From Streptomyces sp. RKAG290 (GTDB taxonomy: Bacteria; Actinomycetota; Actinomycetes; Streptomycetales; Streptomycetaceae), in the NCBI RefSeq assembly GCF_023701695.1, contig NZ_JAJOZC010000001.1, positions 5,455,894 through 5,519,893 on the forward strand: a DNA stretch of 64,000 bases. The letters are read 5' to 3'. Every line of letters starts with the position of its first letter. Positions within the stretch are counted from its first letter, which is position 1. Both the position numbers and the translations under genes were made by a program. Below are positions 1 to 8,861 of this stretch, one piece after another. The notes under the pieces were generated by a model. It did no database searches. It worked only from the letters and a program-made list of their open reading frames with translations, and was not told the DNA's origin.

Positions 1-1280
1 GGCTGCTGCGGGACGAGGGCGCGGCGGCGGAGAACCTGGCGCGGGTCCTGTCGGCCGGCCGGCTCGCCCCCGACCTCCTGCTGCGCGCCCCCGAGGCGGT
101 GTCGATCCTCGGCGACCCGCAGGGGCTGAAGCCGCGCAGCCGGGAACACCTGGAGCAGGAGGTACTGGCCGCGGTGGGGCGGGCCGAGGACGCCGAATCA
201 GCGGTGGCCGTGGTGCGCGGGGTGCGGCGGCGCGAACTGTTCCGGACGACGTCCGCGGACCTCATCGGCTCCTACGGCACGGAGGAGAGCCCCGCCGAGC
301 CGGACCCGGGCGCGCTCGTCGACCGGGTCGGCAGCGCGGTCACCGATCTGAACGCCGTCACCATCGCCGGTGCGCTGCGCGCCGCCGTGCGTTCGGAGTG
401 GGGCGACACCCTTCCCACCCGGTTCGCCGTGATCGGGATGGGCCGCTTCGGCGGGGGCGAGCTCGGTTACGGCTCCGACGCGGACGTCCTGTTCGTCCAT
501 GCCCCGCGCGAGGGCGTCGACGAACAGGAGGCGAGCCGGGCCGCGAACCGGGTGGTGTCCGAGATGCGCCGGCTGCTCCAGCTGCCCACCGCGGACCCGC
601 CGCTGCTCATCGACGCCGATCTGCGTCCCGAGGGCAAGAGCGGGCCGCTGGTGCGCACCCTGAAGTCGTACGAGGCGTACTACCGGCGCTGGTCGCTGGT
701 CTGGGAGAGCCAGGCGCTGCTGCGGGCCCAGCCGATGGCGGGCGACGTGGACCTGGGCCGCGACTTCGTCGAGCTGATCGATCCGCTTCGCTACCCGGCG
801 GAGGGGCTGGGGGAGGACGCGGTCCGTGAGATCCGGCGCCTGAAGGCGCGGATGGAGTCCGAGCGGCTGCCGCGCGGGGCCGACTCCACCCTGCACACCA
901 AGCTGGGCCGGGGCGGGCTGAGCGACGTCGAGTGGACGGTCCAGCTGATGCAGATGCAGCACGGCTGGGCGGAGCCGGGGCTGCGGACCACCCGGACCCG
1001 TGAGGCGCTGGCCGCGGCCTGCGCGGCCGAGCTGATCTCCTGCGAGGACGCGCAGACGCTGGACGAGGCGTGGGTACTGGCGACGCGGGTCCGCAACGCG
1101 GTGATGCTGGTGCGCGGGCGGCCCGGCGACACGTTCCCGTCCGGGCCGCGGGAGCAGACCGCGGTGGGGCGGTATCTGGGCTACGGGCCCGGACACGTCG
1201 GGGACATGCTGGACGACTACCGGCGGATCACGCGGCGGGCGCGGGCGGTGGTGGAGGAGCGGTTCTACGGGGCGGTGTGA
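1..1280 (+). CDS. glnE: Glutamine synthetase adenylyltransferase/deadenylylase, 3' part
   Basis: C-terminal part of the bifunctional enzyme that adds AMP to, and removes it from, a tyrosine of glutamine synthetase I. The reading frame is open from base 3, so the 5' end lies outside the window. The visible part holds one nucleotidyltransferase domain with the metal-binding segment GSDADVLFVH and, further on, IDADLRPEGKSGPLVRTLKS, followed by a helical region with LGRGGLSDVEWTVQLMQ, typical of GlnE. Its substrate glnA is also in this window and keeps the modifiable tyrosine. The family assignment is secure; the domain count of the full protein cannot be seen. Confidence 0.95.
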   Translation, partial: LLRDEGAAAENLARVLSAGRLAPDLLLRAPEAVSILGDPQGLKPRSREHLEQEVLAAVGRAEDAESAVAVVRGVRRRELFRTTSADLIGSYGTEESPAEPDPGALVDRVGSAVTDLNAVTIAGALRAAVRSEWGDTLPTRFAVIGMGRFGGGELGYGSDADVLFVHAPREGVDEQEASRAANRVVSEMRRLLQLPTADPPLLIDADLRPEGKSGPLVRTLKSYEAYYRRWSLVWESQALLRAQPMAGDVDLGRDFVELIDPLRYPAEGLGEDAVREIRRLKARMESERLPRGADSTLHTKLGRGGLSDVEWTVQLMQMQHGWAEPGLRTTRTREALAAACAAELISCEDAQTLDEAWVLATRVRNAVMLVRGRPGDTFPSGPREQTAVGRYLGYGPGHVGDMLDDYRRITRRARAVVEERFYGAV

Positions 1281-1329
1281 GGGTGCCCGTGCAGGCGGGG
1301 CGGTGTGAGGGCCCCGTGGAGGCGGGCTT

Positions 1330-1385
1330 TCGGGGCGCTGCCCCGGACCCCGCTCCTCAATCGCCGGAGGGGCTTGCATCGCTCG
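1330..1385. repeat. Streptomyces-type intergenic repeat (CTCAATCGCCGG element)
   Basis: The 109-bp gap between the convergent glnE and PAP2 genes contains CCCCGCTCCTCAATCGCCGG followed by AGGGGCTTG. This belongs to the same family as the tandem units at 58712-58845. Such short elements are scattered between convergent Streptomyces genes and may act as terminators or just be dispersed repeats. No stronger terminator is visible here. Confidence 0.5.
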
Positions 1386-1389
1386 GCGC

Positions 1390-2346
1390 TCAGTGGCGGC
1401 TTGCCGCCGGCTTGGGGCGGTGGATCGAGAGCGCGGCCAGGCGGGGGGTGCGGGTGGTCTTCGGCGGGATGAGCCTTGGCAGGTGGTGCGGCAGCGCCCC
1501 GTACCAGGCGTACGACACCGCGTAACCGAAGGCCAGGCAGGCCATGCCGCCCACCGCGTCCAGCCAGAAGTGGTTCGCCGTCGACACGATCACGAGCAGG
1601 GTGACCGTCGGGTAGAGCAGGCCCAGGATGCGGGCCCAGGGCGCCGAGGCCAGGGCGAAGACGGTCAGGCCGCACCACAGCGACCAGCCGATGTGCATCG
1701 ACGGCATCGCCGCGTACTGGTTCGACATGTTCTTGAAGTTGCCCGACGCCATCGAGCCCCACGTCTGGTGGACCATCACCGTGTCGATGAAGTGGCTGCC
1801 GTTCATCAGCCGGGGCGGCGCGAGTGGATACAGGTAGTAGCCGGCCAGCGCGGCCGCCGTCGTCGCGAACAGTGTCAGGCGGGCCGCCGCGTACCGGCCG
1901 GGGTGGCGGCGGAACAGCCACACGAGCACACCGATGGTGACGACGAAGTGCAGTGTCGCGTAGTAGTAGTTCATCGACACGATCAGCCATGTCACCGAGT
2001 TGACCGCGTGGTTGACCGACTGCTCCACGGCGATGCCCATGAACCGCTCGACCGACCAGAGCCAGTCGGCGTTGGACAGCGCCGCCGCCTTCTGCTCGGG
2101 AACGGCGTTGCGCACCAGCGAGTACAGCCAGTAACTGACCCCGATCAGCAGGACTTCGAACCAGATGCGTGGCCTTCGGGGAGACCGCTGCCCGCGCAGT
2201 CCCGCCAGGCTGCGTTTGAGTAGTCCGGCGACCCGTTTCGCGGTGCCGTGCTGCTTCGCGTTCGCCTCGGGAGCCGCCTCGTTCACGATGGGTGACGGGG
2301 TGGCCTCCGTGCGGCCTTCGTGTGGTCTCACGCTCAATTCACCCAT
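1390..2346 (-). CDS. PAP2-superfamily integral membrane phosphatase/transferase
   Basis: A 318-residue multi-pass membrane protein of the PAP2/inositolphosphotransferase-like family, which acts on lipid or lipid-linked phosphates. Several hydrophobic segments surround the active-site motifs: YPLAPPRLM, the SMHIGWS segment with its His, and ANHFWLDAVGG with the last catalytic His-Asp pair. The N-terminal ~55 residues are hydrophilic and basic, so cytosolic. I use the ATG at 2346; a GTG two codons upstream is equally in frame. The gene converges on glnE and lies upstream of malR's end. The substrate is not predictable from sequence. Confidence 0.8.
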   Translation of the reverse strand: MGELSVRPHEGRTEATPSPIVNEAAPEANAKQHGTAKRVAGLLKRSLAGLRGQRSPRRPRIWFEVLLIGVSYWLYSLVRNAVPEQKAAALSNADWLWSVERFMGIAVEQSVNHAVNSVTWLIVSMNYYYATLHFVVTIGVLVWLFRRHPGRYAAARLTLFATTAAALAGYYLYPLAPPRLMNGSHFIDTVMVHQTWGSMASGNFKNMSNQYAAMPSMHIGWSLWCGLTVFALASAPWARILGLLYPTVTLLVIVSTANHFWLDAVGGMACLAFGYAVSYAWYGALPHHLPRLIPPKTTRTPRLAALSIHRPKPAASRH

Positions 2347-2421
2347 AGGCACAGAGTCTGCCAGATTTACCCCCTTCGCCAGATGATCCTCCGGTCGGGA
2401 GCGGGTTGCACGTCCTGCGGG

Positions 2422-3489
2422 CTACGGGTGCGCGTGGGATCCTTGGACGGGCGAAGCCGCGGAGGCCGCGCCAGGACCGGGTCCCGCGGCTGTCGAACCG
2501 CGCACGACCAGCTCGGGCATGAAGACGAACTCGCTGTGCGGGGCGGGTGTGCCGCCGATCTCCTCGAGGAGCGTGCGCACCGCGGCCTGGCCCATCGCCG
2601 TGACGGGCTGCCGGATCGTGGTCAGCGGCGGATCGGTGAACGCTATGAGCGGGGAGTCGTCGTAACCGACCACCGACAGGTCGCGCGGCACGTCCCTGGA
2701 GAGACGCCGGGCGGCCCTGATCGCACCGAGCGCCATCATGTCGCTCGCGCACACCACCGCCGTGCAGCCCCGCTCCATCAGCGCCGACGCGGCCGCCTGA
2801 CCGCCCTCCAGCGTGTACAGGGAGTGCTGGATCAGCTCTTCCACCTGGTCCGATGTGAGCTTCAACTGCTCCTGCATCGTGGCGTGGAAGCCCTCGATCT
2901 TGCGGAGCACCGGCACGAAGCGCTTCGGCCCGACCGCCAGTCCGATCCGGGTGTGGCCCAGCGACACCAGATGCGTCACCGCCAGCCGCATCGCGGCCCG
3001 GTCGTCCGGTGAGATGAACGGCGCCTGCACCTTGGGCGAGAAACCGTTGACCAGTACGAAGGGGACGCCCTGGGCGCGCAGTTGCTCGTAGCGCTGCATG
3101 TCGGCCGAGGTGTCGGCGTGCAGCCCGGAGACGAAGATGATGCCCGAGACGCCCCGGTCGACCAGCATCTCCGTGAGCTCGTCCTCGGTGGAACCGCCGG
3201 GCGTCTGGGTCGCCAGCACCGGGGTGTAGCCCTGGCGCGTCAGAGCCTGGCCGATGACCTGGGCGAGCGCCGGGAAGATGGGGTTCTCCAGCTCCGGCGT
3301 GATCAGGCCGACCAGGCCGGCGCTGCGCCTGCGCAGCCGTACGGGCCGTTCGTAGCCGAGGACGTCGAGCGCGGCAAGGACGGATTCGCGGGTGGCCGCA
3401 GCAACACCGGGCTTGCCGTTCAGTACACGGCTGACCGTCGCTTCGCTGACCCCCGCCTGAGTTGCGATATCGGCAAGCCGTGCGGTCAT
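2422..3489 (-). CDS. malR: LacI-family repressor of the maltose operon
   Basis: A 355-residue LacI/GalR repressor. The N-terminus has the helix-turn-helix ADIATQAGVSEATVSRVLNG and the hinge helix, and the rest is a periplasmic-binding-protein-like effector domain. I chose the ATG at 3489 because it places the HTH at the very N-terminus; a longer in-frame extension would add low-quality sequence. It is divergent from malE across 369 bp that hold CTTGCAG-type repeats. In Streptomyces, MalR represses malEFG and affects amylase genes, and malto-oligosaccharides relieve it. A close paralogue with an almost identical recognition helix lies at 8858-9904. Assigned as malR from position and HTH. Confidence 0.88.
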   Translation of the reverse strand: MTARLADIATQAGVSEATVSRVLNGKPGVAAATRESVLAALDVLGYERPVRLRRRSAGLVGLITPELENPIFPALAQVIGQALTRQGYTPVLATQTPGGSTEDELTEMLVDRGVSGIIFVSGLHADTSADMQRYEQLRAQGVPFVLVNGFSPKVQAPFISPDDRAAMRLAVTHLVSLGHTRIGLAVGPKRFVPVLRKIEGFHATMQEQLKLTSDQVEELIQHSLYTLEGGQAAASALMERGCTAVVCASDMMALGAIRAARRLSRDVPRDLSVVGYDDSPLIAFTDPPLTTIRQPVTAMGQAAVRTLLEEIGGTPAPHSEFVFMPELVVRGSTAAGPGPGAASAASPVQGSHAHP

Positions 3490-3858
3490 GGGACTGGACT
3501 GTACCGGGAGCGGGTCGGATTGCCCACCATGCACAGGAATCGGACGTCGGCGGGCGCGCGGCCGGCCGGCGGGGTGGTCCGGAAGGCTCCGCAGCAACAT
3601 CTTGCAAACTCTTGCGGGCCCTGTCCGTGGGCTGTAATCAGATCATCGCACTGCGGAATCATGGGCCGTGGCCTGCCACTGCCAGGGTTCGGGGGCTTCC
3701 GTCAAGAGGCTTGACGGCAACCGTGAGGACACGTGAATGTAACGATCGCCGGAGCTTGCAGAAATCTTCCGCAAACTCTTTCGGCGTTCTTTCATCCTTG
3801 TTACGTTCACGTCGACCCGGCGCCGCGACGGAGCGGTACGGCAGTTGAAGGAGTTCAG
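3490..3858. promoter_or_regulatory. malR-malE divergent control region with CTTGCA-type operator repeats
   Basis: This gene-free stretch between divergent malR and malE holds the repeats expected for MalR/Reg1: CTTGCAAACTCTTGCGGG at 3601-3618 and CTTGCAG at 3755-3761, followed by CTTCCGCAAACTCTTTCGG. A possible malE -35 is TTGACG at 3711-3716 with a weak -10 (GAATGT, 3735-3740) 18 bp later. The malE ribosome binding site AAGGAG is at 3848-3853, seven bases before its ATG at 3859. CTTGCAG repeats in Streptomyces amylase and mal promoters are established knowledge; which copies MalR occupies here is inferred. Confidence 0.7.
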
Positions 3859-5136
3859 ATGCGACGTGGCATAACGGCCACCGCCCTGGTCGCGGCCCTG
3901 GCGCTCGCGGCGACCGCCTGCGGCAGCGATGACGACAAGTCCGACGGCACCAGCAAGAGCTCGGGCGAGCTCTCGGGCACCGTGACGTGGTGGGACACCT
4001 CCACCGCGGGCAGCGAGGACAAGGTCTTCAAGAAGATCGCCGAGGGCTTCGAGAAGGAGCACCCGAAGGTCGACGTCAAGTACGTCAACGTCCCCTTCGG
4101 TGACGCGCAGAACAAGTTCAAGAACGCCGCGCAGTCCGGCTCCGGTGCCCCCGACGTGATCCGCTCCGAGGTCGCCTGGACGCCCGAGTTCGCCGACCTC
4201 GGCTACCTCGCCCCGCTCGACGGCACGCCCGCCCTGCAGAAGGCGGACGACTTCCTGAAGCAGGCCGCCGCGTCCACCAAGTACAAGGACAAGACGTACG
4301 CGGTGCCGCAGGTCATCGACTCGATGGGCATCTTCTACAACAAGAAGATCTTCAAGGAGGCCGGCGTCAAGGTCCCCACGACCATCGCCGAGCTGAAGGC
4401 CGTCTCCAAGAAGATCAAGGACAAGACCGGCAAGACCGGCCTCTACCTCCGCGGCGACGACGCTTACTGGTTCCTGTCCTTCCTGTACGGCGAGGGCGGC
4501 GACATGGTCGACGCCTCCGACAAGACCGTCACCATCGACAACCCGGCCGGCGTCAAGGCGATGAAGGTCGTCAAGGACCTGGTCGACTCGGGCGCCGCCA
4601 AGACCGACGCGACGGACGGCTGGGAGAACATGCAGTCGTCCTTCAAGGACGGCAAGGTCGCGATGATGATCAACGGCCCGTGGGCCGTCGCCGACACCTA
4701 CGCCGGCAAGGAGTTCAAGGACAAGGCCAACCTGGGCGTCGCCCCGGTCCCGGCCGGCTCCGCCGCGCAGGGCGCCCCGCAGGGCGGCCACAACCTGGCC
4801 GTGTACGCCGGTTCCAAGAACCTCGACGCCTCCTACGCCTTCGTCGACTACATGACCTCCGTCAAGACCCAGGCCCAGGTCACCAAGGAGCTCAACCTCC
4901 TGCCGACCCGCACCTCGGCCTACGCCGAGGAGAGCGTCGTCGACAACGAGATCGTCGGCTTCTTCAAGCCGGTCGTCGAGAGCGCCGTCGAGCGCCCGTG
5001 GATCCCGGAGACCGGCAGCCTCTTCGCGCCGCTCGTCACCGAGTACACCAAGGTCCTCACCGGACAGACCTCCCCGGAGAAGGCCGTCAAGACGACCGGC
5101 GACTCCTACCGCAAGCTCCTCAAGGGCTGGAAGTAA
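3859..5136 (+). CDS. malE: Maltose/maltodextrin-binding lipoprotein of an ABC importer
   Basis: A 425-residue family-1 solute-binding protein. A short basic start is followed by a hydrophobic core and ATACGSD, a lipobox that would anchor the mature protein through its Cys to the membrane outer face. The body shows the classic early segment GTVTWWDTSTAG and a late EKAVKTTGDSYRKLLKGWK tail. I use the ATG at 3859 because AAGGAG sits just upstream and the signal peptide begins there; an earlier in-frame start adds about 42 unlikely residues. It is the first gene of malEFG and captures maltodextrins released by the amylases downstream. The substrate is inferred from the operon. Confidence 0.92.
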   Translation: MRRGITATALVAALALAATACGSDDDKSDGTSKSSGELSGTVTWWDTSTAGSEDKVFKKIAEGFEKEHPKVDVKYVNVPFGDAQNKFKNAAQSGSGAPDVIRSEVAWTPEFADLGYLAPLDGTPALQKADDFLKQAAASTKYKDKTYAVPQVIDSMGIFYNKKIFKEAGVKVPTTIAELKAVSKKIKDKTGKTGLYLRGDDAYWFLSFLYGEGGDMVDASDKTVTIDNPAGVKAMKVVKDLVDSGAAKTDATDGWENMQSSFKDGKVAMMINGPWAVADTYAGKEFKDKANLGVAPVPAGSAAQGAPQGGHNLAVYAGSKNLDASYAFVDYMTSVKTQAQVTKELNLLPTRTSAYAEESVVDNEIVGFFKPVVESAVERPWIPETGSLFAPLVTEYTKVLTGQTSPEKAVKTTGDSYRKLLKGWK

Positions 5137-5157
5137 CCCAGGAAGGCAGGCCGGCTG

Positions 5158-6177
5158 ATGGCTGTCCACACCAGCCAGTCGGTGGCGAAGGCCGCGGGCG
5201 ACGAGACCGTCGCCCGCGGCCGGAGCCGCGGTACTGGTAACCCACCGCCCCCGAGCAGGCTCCGGCGAGCCCTGTCGACCCACTGGTACGCCTGGACCAT
5301 GGTCGCCCCGGTCGTCGCCGTGATCGGCGTGATCATCGGGTATCCGCTGGTCCGCGGCATCTACCTGTCGCTGACCGACGCCAACGAGCGCAACGTCGCA
5401 CGGTCCATCGGTGTCAACCACCTGCCCGCCACGTACAAGTTCGTGGGCCTGGACAACTACACCGAGGCGCTCACGGGCGAGCAGTTCCTCGGCACGCTCG
5501 GCTGGACCCTGGTGTGGACGGTCTCCTGTGTGGCCATCACCTTCGCCCTCGGCATGGCGCTCGCCAACATCCTCAACCGCCGGATCGCCGGGCGCTCCGC
5601 CTACCGGATGGCGCTCATCCTGCCCTGGGCCATCCCCGGCTTCGTCTCCGTCTTCGCCTGGCGCTTCCTCTACAACGAGGACCGCGGGCTGCTCAACAAG
5701 ATCCTCTCGGGCTCCGGCTTCGACGGCATCCCGTGGCTGAACGACCCGACCTGGGCGAAGTTCTCCGTCATCGCCGTCAACGTCTGGCTCGGCGTGCCGT
5801 TCATGATGGTCGCCCTCCTGGGCGGTCTGCAGTCCATCCCCAGCGAGCACTACGAGGCCGCGGAGATGGACGGCGCCACCGCCTGGCAGCGCTTCCGCCA
5901 CATCACGCTGCCCGGACTGCGGCCGGTCTCCACGACCGTGATCCTGCTCTCCACCATCTGGACGTTCAACATGTTCCCGGTGATCTACCTGCTGACCCGC
6001 GGCGGACCCGGTGAGGCCACCCAGATCCTGGTCACCCAGGCGTACAAGTTCTCCTTCGAGATCAGCCCGCGCGACTTCGCGCAGTCCTCCACCTGGGGCG
6101 TGCTGATCCTCGTACTCCTGCTGATCTTCGCCGCCGTGTACCGGCGAGTCCTGCGCACCCAGGGAGACGACTGGTGA
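5158..6177 (+). CDS. malF: Maltodextrin ABC transporter permease MalF
   Basis: A 339-residue inner-membrane permease with six or so transmembrane segments after a ~45-residue cytosolic N-terminus. The cytoplasmic coupling loop that contacts the ATPase is seen as EAAEMDGATAWQRFRHITLP. It starts 21 bp after malE and ends overlapping malG by 4 bp (GTGA), so the two permeases are translationally coupled. No cognate ATPase gene is nearby. Streptomyces sugar importers of this class share the ATPase MsiK, so an unlinked partner is expected. Confidence 0.92.
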   Translation: MAVHTSQSVAKAAGDETVARGRSRGTGNPPPPSRLRRALSTHWYAWTMVAPVVAVIGVIIGYPLVRGIYLSLTDANERNVARSIGVNHLPATYKFVGLDNYTEALTGEQFLGTLGWTLVWTVSCVAITFALGMALANILNRRIAGRSAYRMALILPWAIPGFVSVFAWRFLYNEDRGLLNKILSGSGFDGIPWLNDPTWAKFSVIAVNVWLGVPFMMVALLGGLQSIPSEHYEAAEMDGATAWQRFRHITLPGLRPVSTTVILLSTIWTFNMFPVIYLLTRGGPGEATQILVTQAYKFSFEISPRDFAQSSTWGVLILVLLLIFAAVYRRVLRTQGDDW

Positions 6178-7049
6178 CCACCATCCCCACGCCCGCGCGG
6201 CACTCCGCGTCCAAGGTCCGCCGGCGCGGCGAGCGTTCACCGCTGGCCTCCACCGCACTGCATCTGACGCTCGTCGTCGCGTCGGTGATCGCCGTCTTCC
6301 CCGTGCTCTGGGTCCTGCTCACCTCGCTGAAGCCCGCCGCGTTCGCGACCACCACGGACTTCTTCAAAGAGACGACCTTCGAGAACTACACGAACCTGCT
6401 CCAGAACACGAAGTTCCTGACCTGGTTCGGCAACTCGGTGCTCGTCGCGGGGTTCACCACGCTCCTCGGCGTCATCGTCTCCGCCTCCACCGGCTACGCC
6501 GTCAGCCGCTTCCGCTTCCCCGGCAAGCGCGGACTGATGTGGACACTGCTGGTCACCCAGATGTTCCCGGTCGCCGTCCTCATCGTGCCGATCTACAACA
6601 TCATGGCGGGCATGGGGCTGCTCAACAGGCCGGCCGGTCTCGTCATCACCTACCTCACCATCTCGGTGCCGTTCTGCGCCTGGATGATGAAGGGCTTCTT
6701 CGACACCATTCCGCGCGAGATCGACGAGTCGGGGCAGGTCGACGGGCTCACCCCGTTCGGCACGTTCTGGCGGCTCATCCTGCCGCTGGCCAAGCCCGGT
6801 CTCGCCGTCACCGCGTTCTACTCGTTCATCACCGCGTGGGGCGAGGTGGCGTACGCCTCCGCCTTCATGGTCGGCGAGGACAACCTCACGCTCGCGGGCG
6901 GCCTGCAGCTGTTCGTCAACCAGTACGGGGCCCAGTGGGGTCCGATGACGGCCGCGTCCGTGCTCATCGCGATACCCGCGGCCCTGGTCTTCCTGTTCGC
7001 GCAGAAGCACCTGGTGACCGGCATGTCCGCCGGAGCCGTCAAGGGCTGA
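6174..7049 (+). CDS. malG: Maltodextrin ABC transporter permease MalG
   Basis: A 291-residue permease, partner of MalF in the membrane channel. The coupling loop REIDESGQVDGLTPFGTFWR and the following ILPLAKPGL match the MalG-type EAA region. The GTG start at 6174 overlaps the malF stop (GTGA), which decides the start. Last gene of the transporter set; the alpha-glucosidase gene follows after a 105-bp gap that contains a 10-bp hairpin. Confidence 0.92.
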   Translation: MTTIPTPARHSASKVRRRGERSPLASTALHLTLVVASVIAVFPVLWVLLTSLKPAAFATTTDFFKETTFENYTNLLQNTKFLTWFGNSVLVAGFTTLLGVIVSASTGYAVSRFRFPGKRGLMWTLLVTQMFPVAVLIVPIYNIMAGMGLLNRPAGLVITYLTISVPFCAWMMKGFFDTIPREIDESGQVDGLTPFGTFWRLILPLAKPGLAVTAFYSFITAWGEVAYASAFMVGEDNLTLAGGLQLFVNQYGAQWGPMTAASVLIAIPAALVFLFAQKHLVTGMSAGAVKG

Positions 7050-7092
7050 CGCGGGAGCAGCACGACCGTACGACCCGCACGCACCAGTCACG

Positions 7093-7127
7093 GTGGCGCC
7101 GGCATCCCGACCCGGTCCCGGCGCCAC
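7093..7127. terminator. Intercistronic hairpin between malG and the alpha-glucosidase gene
   Basis: Perfect inverted repeat: GTGGCGCCGG at 7093-7102 and CCGGCGCCAC at 7118-7127, with a 15-nt loop. There is no T tract. It may be a weak terminator or mRNA-processing/stability hairpin that lowers downstream expression rather than ending the operon. Confidence 0.55.
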
Positions 7128-7154
7128 TCCCCACCCAGACACCCCAGGGACGAC

Positions 7155-8861
7155 ATGACCCAGCACCTCGCTGCCCCCTCCACCGGCACGTCCGACGACG
7201 CCCCGGGCCACCGCACCGGCTGGTGGCAGGACGCGGTGATCTACCAGGTCTATCCGCGCAGCTTCGCCGACGGCAACGGCGACGGCATGGGCGATCTCGC
7301 AGGCGTACGCGACAGACTCCCGTACCTCAAGGACCTCGGCGTCGACGCGGTCTGGCTCAGCCCGTTCTACGCCTCGCCGCAGGCCGACGCGGGCTACGAC
7401 GTCGCCGACTACCGGGCCATCGACCCGATGTTCGGCACCCTGCTGGACGCCGACGCGCTGATCCGCGACGCCCACGATCTGGGTCTGCGGATCATCGTCG
7501 ACCTGGTGCCCAACCACTCCTCCGACCAGCACGAGTGGTTCAAGCGCGCGCTCGCCGAGGGCCCCGGCTCCGCCCTGCGCGACCGCTACCACTTCCGCCC
7601 CGGCAAGGGCGCCGACGGCGAACTCCCGCCCAACGACTGGGAGTCCATCTTCGGCGGACCGGCCTGGACCCGGACCACCGACCCCGACGGCACGCCCGGC
7701 GCGTGGTACCTCCACCTCTTCGCGCCCGAGCAGCCCGACTTCAACTGGGAACACCCGGCCGTCGCCGACGAGTTCCGCTCGATCCTGCGCTTCTGGCTCG
7801 ACATGGGCGCCGACGGCTTCCGGGTCGATGTCGCGCACGGCCTGGTCAAGGCCGAGGGCCTGCCCGACCTGGGCGCGCACGACCAGCTGAAGCTGCTCGG
7901 AAACGATGTCATGCCGTTCTTCGACCAGGACGGTGTGCACGAGATCTACCGCAGCTGGCGCACCATCCTCGACGAGTACCCCGACACCATGGGGCCCGAA
8001 GGGCCTTCGACGGGCGGGCGCATCGCGGTGGCCGAGGCCTGGACCCCGACCGTCGAGCGCACCGCCAACTACGTGCGCCCCGACGAGATGCACCAGGCCT
8101 TCAACTTCCAGTACCTGTCGACCGCCTGGGACGCCGCCGAGCTGCGCACCGTCATCGACACCTCGCTGAACGCGATGCGCCCGGTCGGCGCCCCCACCAC
8201 GTGGGTGCTCTCCAACCACGACGTCACCCGGCACGCCACCCGGTTCGCCAACCCGCCCGGCCTCGGCACCCAGATCCGTACCGCCGGTGACCGTGAGCTG
8301 GGTCTGCGCCGGGCCCGTGCGGCCAGCATGCTGATGCTGGCGCTGCCCGGTTCCGCCTACGTCTACCAGGGCGAGGAGCTCGGCCTGCCCGACGTCACCG
8401 ACCTGCCCGACGAGGCCCGCCAGGACCCGTCGTTCTTCCGGGCCGAGGGCCAGGACGGCTTCCGCGACGGCTGCCGGGTGCCGATCCCGTGGACCCGCGA
8501 GGGCAGTTCGTACGGCTTCGGTGAAGGTGGCAGCTGGCTCCCGCAGCCCGCCGGCTGGGGCGAGCTGAGCATCGAGGCCCAGACCGGCGCGGCCGGCTCC
8601 ACCCTGGAGCTGTACCGGGCCGCGCTCGCCGCGCGCCGGGCACACCCCGGACTCGGCGCCGGCTCGGCGGTGGAGTGGCTGGACGCCCCGGAGGGGCTGC
8701 TGGTCCTCGCCCGTCCCGGCTTCGTCTGCACCGTCAACACGACGGGCGCCCCGGTCCGCATCCCCGCGCCGGGCACCGTCCTGCTGTCCAGCACCCCGGT
8801 CGTCACCGACGGCGACGGGGTGGAGCTGCCCGCGGACACCACGGTGTGGTGGACGGTGTGA
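7155..8861 (+). CDS. GH13 alpha-glucosidase (intracellular maltodextrin hydrolysis)
   Basis: A 568-residue GH13 enzyme without a signal peptide, so cytosolic; it should release glucose from imported malto-oligosaccharides. The N-terminal WWQDAVIYQVYPRSFADGNG begins a typical oligo-1,6-glucosidase/alpha-glucosidase barrel. Visible catalytic residues are the nucleophile Asp225 in GFRVDVAHG, the acid/base Glu294 in AVAEAW, and Asp356 in SNHDVTRH. It lies downstream of malEFG and its stop codon overlaps the start of the second LacI gene by 4 bp. Sequence alone does not separate alpha-1,4 from alpha-1,6 preference. Often called aglA in Streptomyces; I leave the symbol blank. Confidence 0.88.
   Translation: MTQHLAAPSTGTSDDAPGHRTGWWQDAVIYQVYPRSFADGNGDGMGDLAGVRDRLPYLKDLGVDAVWLSPFYASPQADAGYDVADYRAIDPMFGTLLDADALIRDAHDLGLRIIVDLVPNHSSDQHEWFKRALAEGPGSALRDRYHFRPGKGADGELPPNDWESIFGGPAWTRTTDPDGTPGAWYLHLFAPEQPDFNWEHPAVADEFRSILRFWLDMGADGFRVDVAHGLVKAEGLPDLGAHDQLKLLGNDVMPFFDQDGVHEIYRSWRTILDEYPDTMGPEGPSTGGRIAVAEAWTPTVERTANYVRPDEMHQAFNFQYLSTAWDAAELRTVIDTSLNAMRPVGAPTTWVLSNHDVTRHATRFANPPGLGTQIRTAGDRELGLRRARAASMLMLALPGSAYVYQGEELGLPDVTDLPDEARQDPSFFRAEGQDGFRDGCRVPIPWTREGSSYGFGEGGSWLPQPAGWGELSIEAQTGAAGSTLELYRAALAARRAHPGLGAGSAVEWLDAPEGLLVLARPGFVCTVNTTGAPVRIPAPGTVLLSSTPVVTDGDGVELPADTTVWWTV

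Noticed and set aside
3643..6258. An 871-codon minus-strand open frame opposite malE and malF
   Set aside because: Composition artefact of the maltose genes on the plus strand, which have domains, ribosome binding sites and conserved motifs.
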